DNA of 64,000 nt from an uncultured Paracoccaceae bacterium (GCA_947501555.1 CANMWG010000001.1:434001-498000); one strand, 5' to 3'; shown: positions 37,790 to 46,941, counted from the stretch's first letter. Notes: a model not told the origin generated them from the sequence alone. Made by a program: numbers and translations.

Positions 37790-40159
37790 CTAAGCAGATT
37801 GCTGCAATAATTTTTGTTGGATGTAGAGATCGATGAACTCCGCCGGGAAGTTCGGCGCGAACATGACCCTGACGTTCAAAATGCCAAGCTGGACATCTGT
37901 CTGGGTCGTCGTGAATTCATTGCATTGCACATCGTAAGCGGCATCTGCGGTTGTGCCTCTGAAGGCCCCTTTCTGATAAAGCCCTTGCATGAACGCCTTG
38001 ACCATCTGTTCGATGTTGGCCCAGGTCGTGGCGTTATTGTTTTGGAAAACAAAGCTTTCCAACGCACGGGAGACTGAGTTTTTGATGAAATCAGTTGTCA
38101 TCCGGACGTTGATGTAGGCGAAGTCGCGGTTGCTGAATGCGTCATCGCCCGCAAATGTGCGTGCGCCCCAGACGACGGCGCCTGTGGATTTTGTCCTAAG
38201 GGCGTTCACCGCACGTGGGTTGATTACGCCGTTGTCGGCATCCGACATTGGGTGCTCGATCCCTGTGGCCCCAATCAGGGGCGCGGAAAGACCCGCAGCT
38301 GCCCGCCAGACGCCGGACCGCCCTATGGTGCCCGCAATTACACCGGCAATTGTGCCGGATGGATCAACGCTGACCTCGATCGCGCCAATAGCCGTCTGTA
38401 TCCGTGGCCAGAACACGCTAGAGACTTCGGGGACAATGCCGTTTTTGAAATCCGTCAGATCGGCTGTGACCGCGTCAACGTCTGACCAGGCTTGGTTATC
38501 GCTGCGGGGGTCGACGATCAGAAGCGCGTTTTCATCGCGGCAGGTGCTGCTGGCACTGCCCCAGATAAATGACCGGGCTTCATCAGTTTGATTGTGCCCG
38601 CGCGGCAGGATCATCATGTTGAAGATGTCGACGCTGCGCGAAACTGTCTCAAAGATGGTATTGTAATTGTCGATGATCGGGGCTGTGCCATTGGACCCAG
38701 TGGTTCCGCCATCCTTACCCAGTGCCGCATTCGGGAAACCTGCTTCGACCACATTGAAGTAATCCGCAATGGCTGCGGCGGGGTTCGCGAAGGCAGCAGC
38801 ACCAGCGGCGCTGCGATCTCCATCCAGCCGCATACCTTGAATACGCAAACCATTCCGCGCGAACTGCCATATATCACTTAGCGCTGTATTCAACGCTGCG
38901 ACCAGCGCATCAACATGCGTTTGCATCGCGGTCAATGAAGACGGGGTCGCTGGATCGCCATCGTCCAGCATATGCGTCGCCCCCGCGATATTCCACGGGA
39001 TATCTGCGACAGTTCCTGCTGCGGTGCCGTCTGTGAAGTCGACATCATAGGGCCCGGCGCCCCCCGCCAGGAGCGCAAGAATATTTGAAAAATCAGGCAC
39101 AGTTGGTGCGGGGACGGGGGGGAAAGGCGATATTGATAGACCGCTCATCTGCGGCCGGAACTGGGAATAAAGCCCGATTTCAATCCCACCCCGTGTGGCA
39201 CCAAGCCCCAGCGCCGCTGTCGCGTCATTGGCGAGCGCAGGCAAAATGCGGATCGACCGCGTGCCATCGTCACTATTGACGGCGATGCGCAAAGCCTCGC
39301 CCGCTGCGTCACCTTCGCGAGTGACCGCAACGCGGGTTTCGAGGTTTTGCGCGATCATCGCATTGTTGATCCGTTCTGCGAACAGTTCCAACGTCGCTGG
39401 TGTATCGCCGGGCACCACACCTAGGATCACGTTGATCGTTTGGGCCGCGTTGATTTCCACCATAATTGTGGGGGTCACCAATGCGTCCATCGCGGTCTGG
39501 AATGTTGCTGCGTCTGGATAATAGATCCCGCTTTGGCTAAAGACGCGGGCCGCATTGTCGACGGTGAGGTCGGGCGTGACCGGATCGCCTGCTTCATCGT
39601 GCACGGTCACGGTCATCAGACCTGAGTTTCCGTTGACCACGTTTTCGATGAAGTTTGGTGCGGCTTGATCCATTGACAGGTTTGACCAGACTTCTTCTTC
39701 GACGCGGCCCAAGCGTCCCTGCGCATCAAGTGTCTCGCGGTAGAAGGTGATATTGAATGTCAGTTCTGGGTCTGGCGTGTCGTAGTCAACAATCGCCCGG
39801 ATTTGATTGCCCATCGTACCTGCGTCAGTTGCGGTGATAGTCAGCACACCTGCGGCGCTATCGGAATCCAGAGTGATATCTGCGGTTACTGCTGCATCAC
39901 TTGCTGCCCGAACCACGATGGCGTCACTGCCGCCTGCGGTGAAGAACTGGCGCATCTGAACGGCCAATTCACCGTAGCTGTAGTCTTCGCCAAAATTGTC
40001 AACAAATTGGTTGAAGTCCCGGATGCTGACTGGAACGCCTAAGGGCCCTTTCGGTGCCATTCCAATTGCGAGAAGTCGGTTGGAAACGGCGCCACGCACC
40101 ACGCTTAGTCCAGATGGAAGTTCAAATGTCCTGACACCAGGTGAAAATGCGACTGACAT
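37790..40159 (-). CDS. Contractile tail sheath protein
   Basis: FSPGVRTFELPSGLSVVRGAVSNRLLAIGMAPKGPLGVPVSIRDFNQFVDNFG...NRDFAYINVRMTTDFIKNSVSRALESFVFQNNNATTWANIEQMVKAFMQGLYQKGAFRG. Confidence 0.92.
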   Translation of the reverse strand: MSVAFSPGVRTFELPSGLSVVRGAVSNRLLAIGMAPKGPLGVPVSIRDFNQFVDNFGEDYSYGELAVQMRQFFTAGGSDAIVVRAASDAAVTADITLDSDSAAGVLTITATDAGTMGNQIRAIVDYDTPDPELTFNITFYRETLDAQGRLGRVEEEVWSNLSMDQAAPNFIENVVNGNSGLMTVTVHDEAGDPVTPDLTVDNAARVFSQSGIYYPDAATFQTAMDALVTPTIMVEINAAQTINVILGVVPGDTPATLELFAERINNAMIAQNLETRVAVTREGDAAGEALRIAVNSDDGTRSIRILPALANDATAALGLGATRGGIEIGLYSQFRPQMSGLSISPFPPVPAPTVPDFSNILALLAGGAGPYDVDFTDGTAAGTVADIPWNIAGATHMLDDGDPATPSSLTAMQTHVDALVAALNTALSDIWQFARNGLRIQGMRLDGDRSAAGAAAFANPAAAIADYFNVVEAGFPNAALGKDGGTTGSNGTAPIIDNYNTIFETVSRSVDIFNMMILPRGHNQTDEARSFIWGSASSTCRDENALLIVDPRSDNQAWSDVDAVTADLTDFKNGIVPEVSSVFWPRIQTAIGAIEVSVDPSGTIAGVIAGTIGRSGVWRAAAGLSAPLIGATGIEHPMSDADNGVINPRAVNALRTKSTGAVVWGARTFAGDDAFSNRDFAYINVRMTTDFIKNSVSRALESFVFQNNNATTWANIEQMVKAFMQGLYQKGAFRGTTADAAYDVQCNEFTTTQTDVQLGILNVRVMFAPNFPAEFIDLYIQQKLLQQSA

Positions 40160-40197
40160 AAACCAGCCTCCCTTGAAAAATGACAGTTAAAAATATC

Positions 40198-40214
40198 TTA
40201 AACGATCGTCTTAA
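40198..40214. promoter_or_regulatory. Near-palindrome TTAA-ACGATCGT-c-TTAA upstream of the CIS operon
   Basis: ttaaacgatcgtcttaa, 39 bp upstream of the sheath ATG. Confidence 0.3.
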
Positions 40215-40726
40215 TATGCCCCAATGATGGCACAGAAATTGTGATTATCTAAGGAAATTATGCTATCTCCGGTTGTCGCACCAGGTTTCGGGGTCAGAAT
40301 TTATGATGGAAATCAGGCGGTTGTTGGGGCAATTTTTTTTGGTTGGGCACAGCCGAAACGGGTGCGGATTTTGCGCAGATACCTGCGTGGAGCACGATGT
40401 AGGGATGCCTGTTTGGTGCCGATTTCGCCAAAATTCCGAGCGGCTTTTTTGCTGATTCTCTTTCGCTGCGGGTGCCGCGAAATGCATCGTCTTCGGCAAT
40501 AGATCGCCCCGTTTGAAGCCTGTTGGGTTAGCCGGTCTCTAGGAGGTTTTTTGGTACACCGCTGCACGGCCCGATAAAGAGGGCGCAAATCGATTGAGAC
40601 AATTTACCAACCTGCCTATTGGGGCGCAAATTCGGATAAATCAGTTGCTCAGACGTACTTGGATGTTGCTCATCGTAAACTTACACAAAATGGTGTAAAT
40701 ACAGTGTCTTAAGAGCCTATTTTGAC

Positions 40727-40750
40727 AAAAAAAGCGCCAGGTGGCGCTTC
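40727..40750 (-). terminator. Rho-independent terminator downstream of the DUF882 gene
   Basis: Minus strand GAAGCGCCACCTGGCGCTTTTTTT. Confidence 0.8.
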
Positions 40751-40767
40751 TTTCTGGCTCTACTTGA

Positions 40768-41337
40768 TTACCCGCGCCAACTGCGTATCGGGCCACAGTC
40801 CATGTGTACAAAATTTGATCCCGGGTAGCGCCCCACACCGCCTGCACGGCATGCGATGGCGGCATTGGCCATTTGCGTGGGCGAGCGGCTTTGCAAGCGC
40901 AGGTCTGCAGCCTGTCCACGCATATGAAGTGAGTTGCGCGCAACGCCTGATGATCGTGAGCTCAGCATCGCGTTGGTTTGCGGCGAACGATAACCTGACA
41001 ACAGCAAGTAAGGTTCAGATGAGTCCATCAAGTTCAAAGCTGCCGACATGATATCGATTGTGCGCAAATCCATCTGGACCGCTTCACCGGTCCGCCAATC
41101 ACGCATATGGAGGTTAATCTCGCGCACGGCCTCTGCAATATATTCGCCTTCGACCCAGTAAATCGTATCAAGATGTTCACCGGTTCGGCCTGAGTGCATC
41201 GCAATGCGGCGGATATCGCCAGCGCCGCGCAGGAAGCCTGCTGCATTTGAATAAGTTGGCGCCGCTGTCACTGCTGTCGCGGCAAAAGCGCCCATCAATC
41301 CACGTCGGGTTATCCCCGAAGAAGTCTTTTTCATCAT
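40768..41337 (-). CDS. DUF882/peptidase M15A-like protein, Tat signal
   Basis: ITRRGLMGAFAATAV twin-Arg leader; LLLSGYRSPQTNAML...NSLHMRGQAADLRL. Confidence 0.85.
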   Translation of the reverse strand: MMKKTSSGITRRGLMGAFAATAVTAAPTYSNAAGFLRGAGDIRRIAMHSGRTGEHLDTIYWVEGEYIAEAVREINLHMRDWRTGEAVQMDLRTIDIMSAALNLMDSSEPYLLLSGYRSPQTNAMLSSRSSGVARNSLHMRGQAADLRLQSRSPTQMANAAIACRAGGVGRYPGSNFVHMDCGPIRSWRG

Positions 41338-41678
41338 TTAGTTGCGCCTGTCCCGTCGCCATCTTCACCTGCCTTACGGCAGATTCTTGCTGCTAAGCCC
41401 CCAAGATGTGCTTCTTATATGACACATTTTGATTCGTTGACCAAGACCTGTTTACGCATTTGAGGGTTAATAAGTCGAAAATCGGCGAGAATTTGCGCAG
41501 ATTTGGTAAGGGATTCCTGTATTTTGAGCTTGTATGGCTGCAATCGGGCAACACAGTTTATTTAGGCGCGCTGATCACTTGTTTATGAATAGACACATCG
41601 TCGGTATGGATATTCATACTCCCCTAACCGCGTCTGCGGCGGTACAACGACACCAAACTGAATTAAGGGTTTGTCTTC

Positions 41679-43292
41679 ATGCACGTTTCTCGTCTGCCAA
41701 TTGTTCCAAATTTTAGCCAGCTGTTTACGATTGTTGCCGCCGCTTTGCTGCTTGTAGTGTCAGTACCTGCTGCGCAAGCTCAAGTTACGGAGTTTCGTCA
41801 AGCTGTCGCAGAGGCTGCCGCCCGAGATGACGATCTTGTGGCATTTTATCGCGCCCGCAACTTCGAAGGCATTTGGAGCACCAATTCAGATCGTGCCCGC
41901 CGCAATGCCCTATTGACAGCATTTGCCGCCGCTGGCGATCATGGCCTGCCTGCAGACCGCTACGACCCGGATGCGCTGCGCGCCCAGTTGCAGGCTGCGA
42001 GCACACCGTCTGAGCAGGGGCGTGTTGAAGTCGAACTCAGCCGTTTGTTTTTGCAGTATGCCCGTGACGTGCAGACAGGCATTCTTGTGCCATCGCGCGT
42101 AGACAGCAACATTCACCGGCAGGTTCCCTACCGCTCTCGTTTGTCGACCATTCAGGCATTTGTGCAGTCAAATCCTGCGGCTTTCCTGCGTTCTTTGCCC
42201 CCAAGCTCGCCTGAATACACACGTTTGATGCGCCAGAAGATGGAAATGGAACGGCTGCTTGCTGATGGTGGGTGGGGCCCGACAGTGAGTGGTAGCAAGC
42301 TGGAACGCGGTGATAGCGGCGCGAATGTGGTTGCGTTGCGCAATCGTCTGATTGCCATGGGTTTTCTGGCGCGGACCAATACCCAGTCATACGACGATTC
42401 TATCTTTAATGCGGTGCAGCGGTTCCAGCAGGCCCATGGTTTGGCCATCGACGGCACAGCCGGTCCGGGCACGCTGCGCGAGCTCAACATTTCTGCCGCC
42501 CAACGCCTGCAGTCCGTCACCGTTGCTATGGAGCGCGAGCGCTGGATTAACCGTCCCAAAGGTCAACGGCATATTTGGGTGAACCTGACTGACTTTACGG
42601 CCAAGATCATCGATAATGATGTGGTGACCTTTTCCACCCGTTCAGTCATTGGTGCCAATCAAAGTGATCGTGTCAGCCCTGAATTCTCTGATGTCATGGA
42701 GTTCATGGTCATCAACCCAAGCTGGTATGTACCCCGTTCGATCATCACAAAGGAATATCTACCTCAACTACAGCAGAACCCTAATTCGGTGCGCCAGTTG
42801 ATCATTACGGACGCGCGCGGCCGTGTCGTGGACAGGAATGCGGTTGATTTCACGCAATATAGTCAGACGAATTTCCCATACTCGATGCGTCAGCCCCCAA
42901 GCCGTGGGAATGCGTTGGGTCTGGTGAAATTCATGTTCCCCAACCGCTACAATATCTACCTGCACGACACCCCGGCCAAGAGCCTGTTTGGACGTGAAAC
43001 CCGTGCCTATAGCCATGGCTGCATCCGTTTGGCCGACCCTTTTGATTTCGCCTATGCGCTGCTTGCCCCGCAAATGTCGAACCCGGAAGAGTTCTTTCAG
43101 GCTCAGTTGCGTACAGGTCGCGAACAGCGCGTTGATTTGAGCGCACCGGTGCCGGTGCATCTGGTTTATCGTACGGCCTTTACCGAGGCCGAAGGTCCGA
43201 TGCAGTATCGCCGCGATGTTTATGGGCGCGACAGCCGGATTTGGAATGCGCTTGCCCGCGAAGGGGTGGTGATCCGGTCTGTTCGCGGTTAA
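41679..43292 (+). CDS. L,D-transpeptidase (YcbB-like) with peptidoglycan-binding domain
   Basis: Signal peptide; GDSGANVVALRNRLIAMGFL...VDGTAGPGTL-like PG-binding; YNIYLHDTPAKSLFGRETRAYSHGCIRLADP catalytic HGCIR. Confidence 0.9.
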   Translation: MHVSRLPIVPNFSQLFTIVAAALLLVVSVPAAQAQVTEFRQAVAEAAARDDDLVAFYRARNFEGIWSTNSDRARRNALLTAFAAAGDHGLPADRYDPDALRAQLQAASTPSEQGRVEVELSRLFLQYARDVQTGILVPSRVDSNIHRQVPYRSRLSTIQAFVQSNPAAFLRSLPPSSPEYTRLMRQKMEMERLLADGGWGPTVSGSKLERGDSGANVVALRNRLIAMGFLARTNTQSYDDSIFNAVQRFQQAHGLAIDGTAGPGTLRELNISAAQRLQSVTVAMERERWINRPKGQRHIWVNLTDFTAKIIDNDVVTFSTRSVIGANQSDRVSPEFSDVMEFMVINPSWYVPRSIITKEYLPQLQQNPNSVRQLIITDARGRVVDRNAVDFTQYSQTNFPYSMRQPPSRGNALGLVKFMFPNRYNIYLHDTPAKSLFGRETRAYSHGCIRLADPFDFAYALLAPQMSNPEEFFQAQLRTGREQRVDLSAPVPVHLVYRTAFTEAEGPMQYRRDVYGRDSRIWNALAREGVVIRSVRG

Positions 43293-43306
43293 TTCTGTCC
43301 TCGGAA

Positions 43307-44386
43307 ATGCTCCGGGGGAATAAATTGCCACATTCGGTCAAAGACATTGCAACGGCGCTGGGGGCTGAAGCCTTTGGCGCCGTTTCCCTTTTGGTGAACG
43401 GCGCCTCTGAGCCCGCGAGTGCGGGCAGCGATGATTTGGCTTTGGCGATGACACCGGCCTATGGCGATGCGTTGGCCCATGGGGCTGCCCGTGCTGCGGT
43501 TGTTTGGCCGGGCGCCGATTGGCAAGCCTTGGGATTGGAGGCCGCAATCATTGCCCCAAGGGCCCGGCTGGCTATGGCCCAGTTGACCCAAATTTTGGAT
43601 CAACCGCTGCCCGGTTTGGGGATCAGCCCGCATGCGCTGGTCGATGAGACTGCCCAGATTGCAGATGACGTGGTTGTTGGACCGTTCACCGTGATTGGAG
43701 CAGGCGTGGTGATTGGCGCCGGCTGCTGGATTGCGGATCATGTAAGCATTGGCGCAGGTGTGCAGATCGGTCGCGATTGTCAGCTGCACGCCGGGGTCCG
43801 GTTGCAGCGCAATGTCACGCTGGGGGAACGGGTGATCTTGCAACCTAACGTGGCCCTCGGCGGCGATGGGTTTTCCTTTGTCAGCGTCGCACCTGCGAAT
43901 GTAGAATTAGCCCGTGAGACATTGGGTGAAGGCAGCCTGCAAGCGCCGGATGATCCGACCTGGCACCGGATACATTCACTTGGCGGTGTCGGGATTGGCA
44001 ATGATGTTGAGATTGGCGCAAATTCTACCGTGGATGCGGGCACGATCCGGGCGACCTGTATTGGGCAGGGCACCAAGATCGATAATCTGGTGCAAGTTGG
44101 CCATAATGTAATTGTGGGCGATCACTGTCTGCTTTGCGCCCAAGCCGGTGTGGCCGGATCAACGGTGCTGGGCGACCGCGTTGTTGTGGGCGGCAAGGCG
44201 GGTGTCGCAGATAACCTGAAGGTTGGGAATGATGTGGTCTTGGGCGGGGGGTCTGTCGTGTTGTCGAACGTACCTGCAGGGCGGGTGATGATGGGCTATC
44301 CGGCGACAAAGATGCAGACACATATCGAAAGCTACAAGGCCTTACGGCGTTTGCCCCGGATCATGCGCGATCTTGTGCGACGGTAG
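43307..44386 (+). CDS. lpxD: UDP-3-O-acylglucosamine N-acyltransferase
   Basis: Hexapeptide repeats; VKDIATALGAEAFG N-term; GGDGFSFV, IGANSTVDAGTI, LVQVGHNVIVGDHCLLCAQAGVAGS. Confidence 0.85.
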   Translation: MLRGNKLPHSVKDIATALGAEAFGAVSLLVNGASEPASAGSDDLALAMTPAYGDALAHGAARAAVVWPGADWQALGLEAAIIAPRARLAMAQLTQILDQPLPGLGISPHALVDETAQIADDVVVGPFTVIGAGVVIGAGCWIADHVSIGAGVQIGRDCQLHAGVRLQRNVTLGERVILQPNVALGGDGFSFVSVAPANVELARETLGEGSLQAPDDPTWHRIHSLGGVGIGNDVEIGANSTVDAGTIRATCIGQGTKIDNLVQVGHNVIVGDHCLLCAQAGVAGSTVLGDRVVVGGKAGVADNLKVGNDVVLGGGSVVLSNVPAGRVMMGYPATKMQTHIESYKALRRLPRIMRDLVRR

Positions 44387-44467
44387 GTGTGGCTTTCTTT
44401 CGACGAACCACTTGAATACAGTGATGAATTGAGGCCAGTCCTTGTCATGTAGTGGACGCAGGTGAAG

Positions 44468-44728
44468 ATGAGTATTGAGGAACAGGTTGTTGCCATTATC
44501 GCGGATCAAGCGATGCTGGACCCGTCCGATGTCACGCCAGACAGCACGCTTTCTGATCTCGCGATTGACAGCATCGGTTTGGTTGAAAGCATATTTGTCA
44601 TTGAAGAGCGTTTTGACATCGCGGTCCCGTTCAACGCCAATGATCCAAATGCAGATGGTTTTGACATCTCGTCTGTGGCCTCAATCGTGGCGGCTGTCAC
44701 CAAGTTGAAAACTGAGCAGGACAAATAG
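44468..44728 (+). CDS. Acyl carrier protein
   Basis: LSDLAIDSIGLVESIFVIEERFDI phosphopantetheine DS[I/L] site. Confidence 0.85.
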   Translation: MSIEEQVVAIIADQAMLDPSDVTPDSTLSDLAIDSIGLVESIFVIEERFDIAVPFNANDPNADGFDISSVASIVAAVTKLKTEQDK

Positions 44729-44729
44729 G

Positions 44730-45938
44730 ATGCGCCGTGTGGTGATCACCGGGGCTGGGACGATCAACTCAATTGGTGCGGATGTGCCCCAGACTCTTGC
44801 CGCAATGCGCGAAGGGCGCTGTGGGATTGACAAGCTCGACATCCAAGATGTGGACCGGTTGTCGATCCAAATCGGCGGGCAGATCAAAGGCTATGATGAG
44901 ACTGCCCATTTCGACCGGCAGCAGTTGTCGCTTTATGATCGATTTACGCAGTTTGCTTTGCTATCGGCGCGGCAGGCCATTACGCAATCTGGTCTGACGT
45001 TCGTGGGCGAATTGGCTGATCGATCAGGCGTCATTCTGGGCACCTCAGGTGGTGGGTTAAATACGCAGGAAGAGAACTATCGCGCGGTCTTTGAAGCTGG
45101 CAAGAACCGCGTGCATCCGTTCATTGTGCCAAAGTTGATGCACAATGCGGCAGTCAGCCAAGTGTCGATGGAATGGAACTTGCATGGGCCGTCGTTCACC
45201 GTGTCAACGGCCTGTGCCTCATCCAATCATGCGATGGGTCAGGCCTTTCACATGATCCGTTGCGGAATGGCCACGGCGATGGTCACGGGTGGATCCGAGG
45301 CGATGTTGTGTTTTGGCGGGATCAAAGCCTGGGAAAGCTTGCGCGTGATGTCCCAGGATGCATGCAGGCCGTTTTCGGCCACGCGGGACGGGATGGTGCA
45401 GGGCGAAGGGGCAGCGGTCTTTGTCTTTGAAGATTATGAACACGCGTGCGCCCGAGGTGCGGACATCCTTTGTGAAGTGGCTGGGTTTGCGATGTCTGCT
45501 GATGCGGCAGATGTTCTGATGCCTTCGAAACATGGTGCTACACGTGCCATCACCGGCGCGCTGAAGGATGCGCAATTGCCGCTTGACGCAGTGGGGTACA
45601 TTAACGCGCATGGCACCGGAACCGCGGCCAATGACAAGACCGAATGCGCGGCTGTTGTCGAGGTTTTTGGGGCCCATGCCGACAAATTGCTGATGTCATC
45701 CACAAAGTCGATGCATGGTCACATCATCGGGGGAACCGGTGCGGTAGAGCTGTTGGCCTGTATCATGGCGTTGCGTGAAGGCGTAATCGCCCCCACGATT
45801 GGCTATGAAGCACACGACCCGGAATGCGCCATTGATGTCGTGCCCAATGTGGCCCGGGACGCGGACGTCGATGTCACGTTGTCAAATGCATTTGCATTTG
45901 GTGGGCTGAACGCCGTGTTGGCCCTGCGCAAGTTCTAG
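44730..45938 (+). CDS. Beta-ketoacyl-ACP synthase II-like
   Basis: VVITGAGTINSIG; FTVSTACASSNHAMGQA; INAHGTGTAANDKTE; KSMHGHIIGGTGAVE. Confidence 0.9.
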   Translation: MRRVVITGAGTINSIGADVPQTLAAMREGRCGIDKLDIQDVDRLSIQIGGQIKGYDETAHFDRQQLSLYDRFTQFALLSARQAITQSGLTFVGELADRSGVILGTSGGGLNTQEENYRAVFEAGKNRVHPFIVPKLMHNAAVSQVSMEWNLHGPSFTVSTACASSNHAMGQAFHMIRCGMATAMVTGGSEAMLCFGGIKAWESLRVMSQDACRPFSATRDGMVQGEGAAVFVFEDYEHACARGADILCEVAGFAMSADAADVLMPSKHGATRAITGALKDAQLPLDAVGYINAHGTGTAANDKTECAAVVEVFGAHADKLLMSSTKSMHGHIIGGTGAVELLACIMALREGVIAPTIGYEAHDPECAIDVVPNVARDADVDVTLSNAFAFGGLNAVLALRKF

Positions 45939-45941
45939 CGC

Positions 45942-46535
45942 TTACTCGACGACAATCGAACCTTCGAAGCCTGCGGTGAAGCCTCTCAATGAGACGGTCA
46001 AATTAACCTCAGTGCTTGGATCTGCGGCAGGGACGAGGCGGACGGTCGCCGTTGCACCGTTTTTGAATTCCTCGACTTCCTCAGCCGTGAAACCAGCGCG
46101 TGCGACGCAGCCAGCAGCATTGCAGAACGTGAACGGGTAACGACGGGCGTTCAGGCCATCGACTGACAGTGTCAGCTGTTCGGGAAGAAATGTCTCAAGC
46201 GGCACGACAATTGTTGCACCCGCTGCGGCGCGTGACCCCTCTGGCAGGCGGAAAAGATTGAACTCTGCCACCGCAACCCCCTCTTCATTCAACAACAGCT
46301 GATAGAGGTTGCATGGTTCGGGCTCGCCCGCGGCCTGCCTGACGCAGCGCATTTGCCAGTCACCAAATTCTTGCAACACATAGGGTTGGCCGATCTGAGG
46401 TCCCGCAGGCTCAACCGGTTCGCCAAGGTTCAAATCATCCAAAGTCGGGAGAGCGTCTTCGGTTTCCTGGGCTGAAACCGTGCTGCCAAAGGCCAAAAGC
46501 GAGGCCAGTGTTACTGCTGTCATGATACTGCGCAT
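45942..46535 (-). CDS. Invasion-associated locus B (IalB) family protein
   Basis: Signal peptide MRSIMTAVTLASLLAFGSTVSA; FGDWQMRC...EPCNLYQLLLNEEGVAVAEFNLFRLPEG. Confidence 0.8.
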   Translation of the reverse strand: MRSIMTAVTLASLLAFGSTVSAQETEDALPTLDDLNLGEPVEPAGPQIGQPYVLQEFGDWQMRCVRQAAGEPEPCNLYQLLLNEEGVAVAEFNLFRLPEGSRAAAGATIVVPLETFLPEQLTLSVDGLNARRYPFTFCNAAGCVARAGFTAEEVEEFKNGATATVRLVPAADPSTEVNLTVSLRGFTAGFEGSIVVE

Positions 46536-46651
46536 TTGATCGTCCTTTTGTTCTTTGCGCAGCGCCTTAGCACGGGGCCGGGGAACTGTCAGCGATAAAT
46601 CATGTCCATGGGGCGATTGTTTGCTCACAATCGCGCGCGATTGCACAATAG

Positions 46652-46711
46652 AAAAAGGGCCCTCGCGGACCCTTCTTCACTTTCTCCCTGTCGGACTTGG
46701 CCGACTAATTG
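46652..46711 (-). ncRNA. Candidate small RNA (two hairpins, intrinsic terminator)
   Basis: Minus strand TTGACG-17bp-TAGCCT promoter-like, GTCGG-ccaagt-CCGAC hairpin, then GGGTCC-GCGA-GGGCCC-TTTTT. Confidence 0.4.
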
Positions 46712-46793
46712 CAAGAGAGGCTAAGCAAAGGCGTAGCCGTCGTCAACATGCAAATTTTGTGAAAAATGAAGCAGGGTTAACCGTGCTGACTGC

Positions 46794-46819
46794 AAAAAAG
46801 CCGCGCCCGAAGGCACGGC
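46794..46819 (-). terminator. Minus-strand intrinsic terminator with UUCG tetraloop
   Basis: Minus strand GCCGTGCC-TTCG-GGCGCGGC-TTTTTT; no annotated minus-strand gene upstream. Confidence 0.6.
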
Positions 46820-46839
46820 AAGTCTAACAGGGAGGAAGT

Positions 46840-46899
46840 ATGCCAATCGACGCAATCGCGTTAGAAGGGCGTGGCATTAGTCTGGCACGTATTGGTTAA
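46840..46899 (+). CDS. Possible 19-aa small ORF/leader peptide
   Basis: cagggaggaagt-ATG SD then MPIDAIALEGRGISLARIG-stop, 42 bp before HerA-like gene. Confidence 0.35.
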   Translation: MPIDAIALEGRGISLARIG

Positions 46900-46941
46900 T
46901 AATGTATTTTGGCCGGAAATGTTCTGGAGGAATGGTACGCA

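Noticed and set aside
12887-40159. Could be a Myoviridae-type prophage or R-type pyocin
   Set aside because: No capsid, portal, terminase, replication or lysis genes were seen. The AAA+ ATPase, DUF4255 and DUF4157 set fits eCIS better.
12887-40159. Type VI secretion system
   Set aside because: No TssJ/L/M membrane complex, no TssB/TssC pair, no ClpV. The spike is split gpD + gpV.
40768-43292. M15/DUF882 and L,D-transpeptidase genes as CIS release enzymes
   Set aside because: They are a separate transcription unit (own terminator, divergent pair) and look like ordinary cell-wall genes. Adjacency alone is weak evidence.
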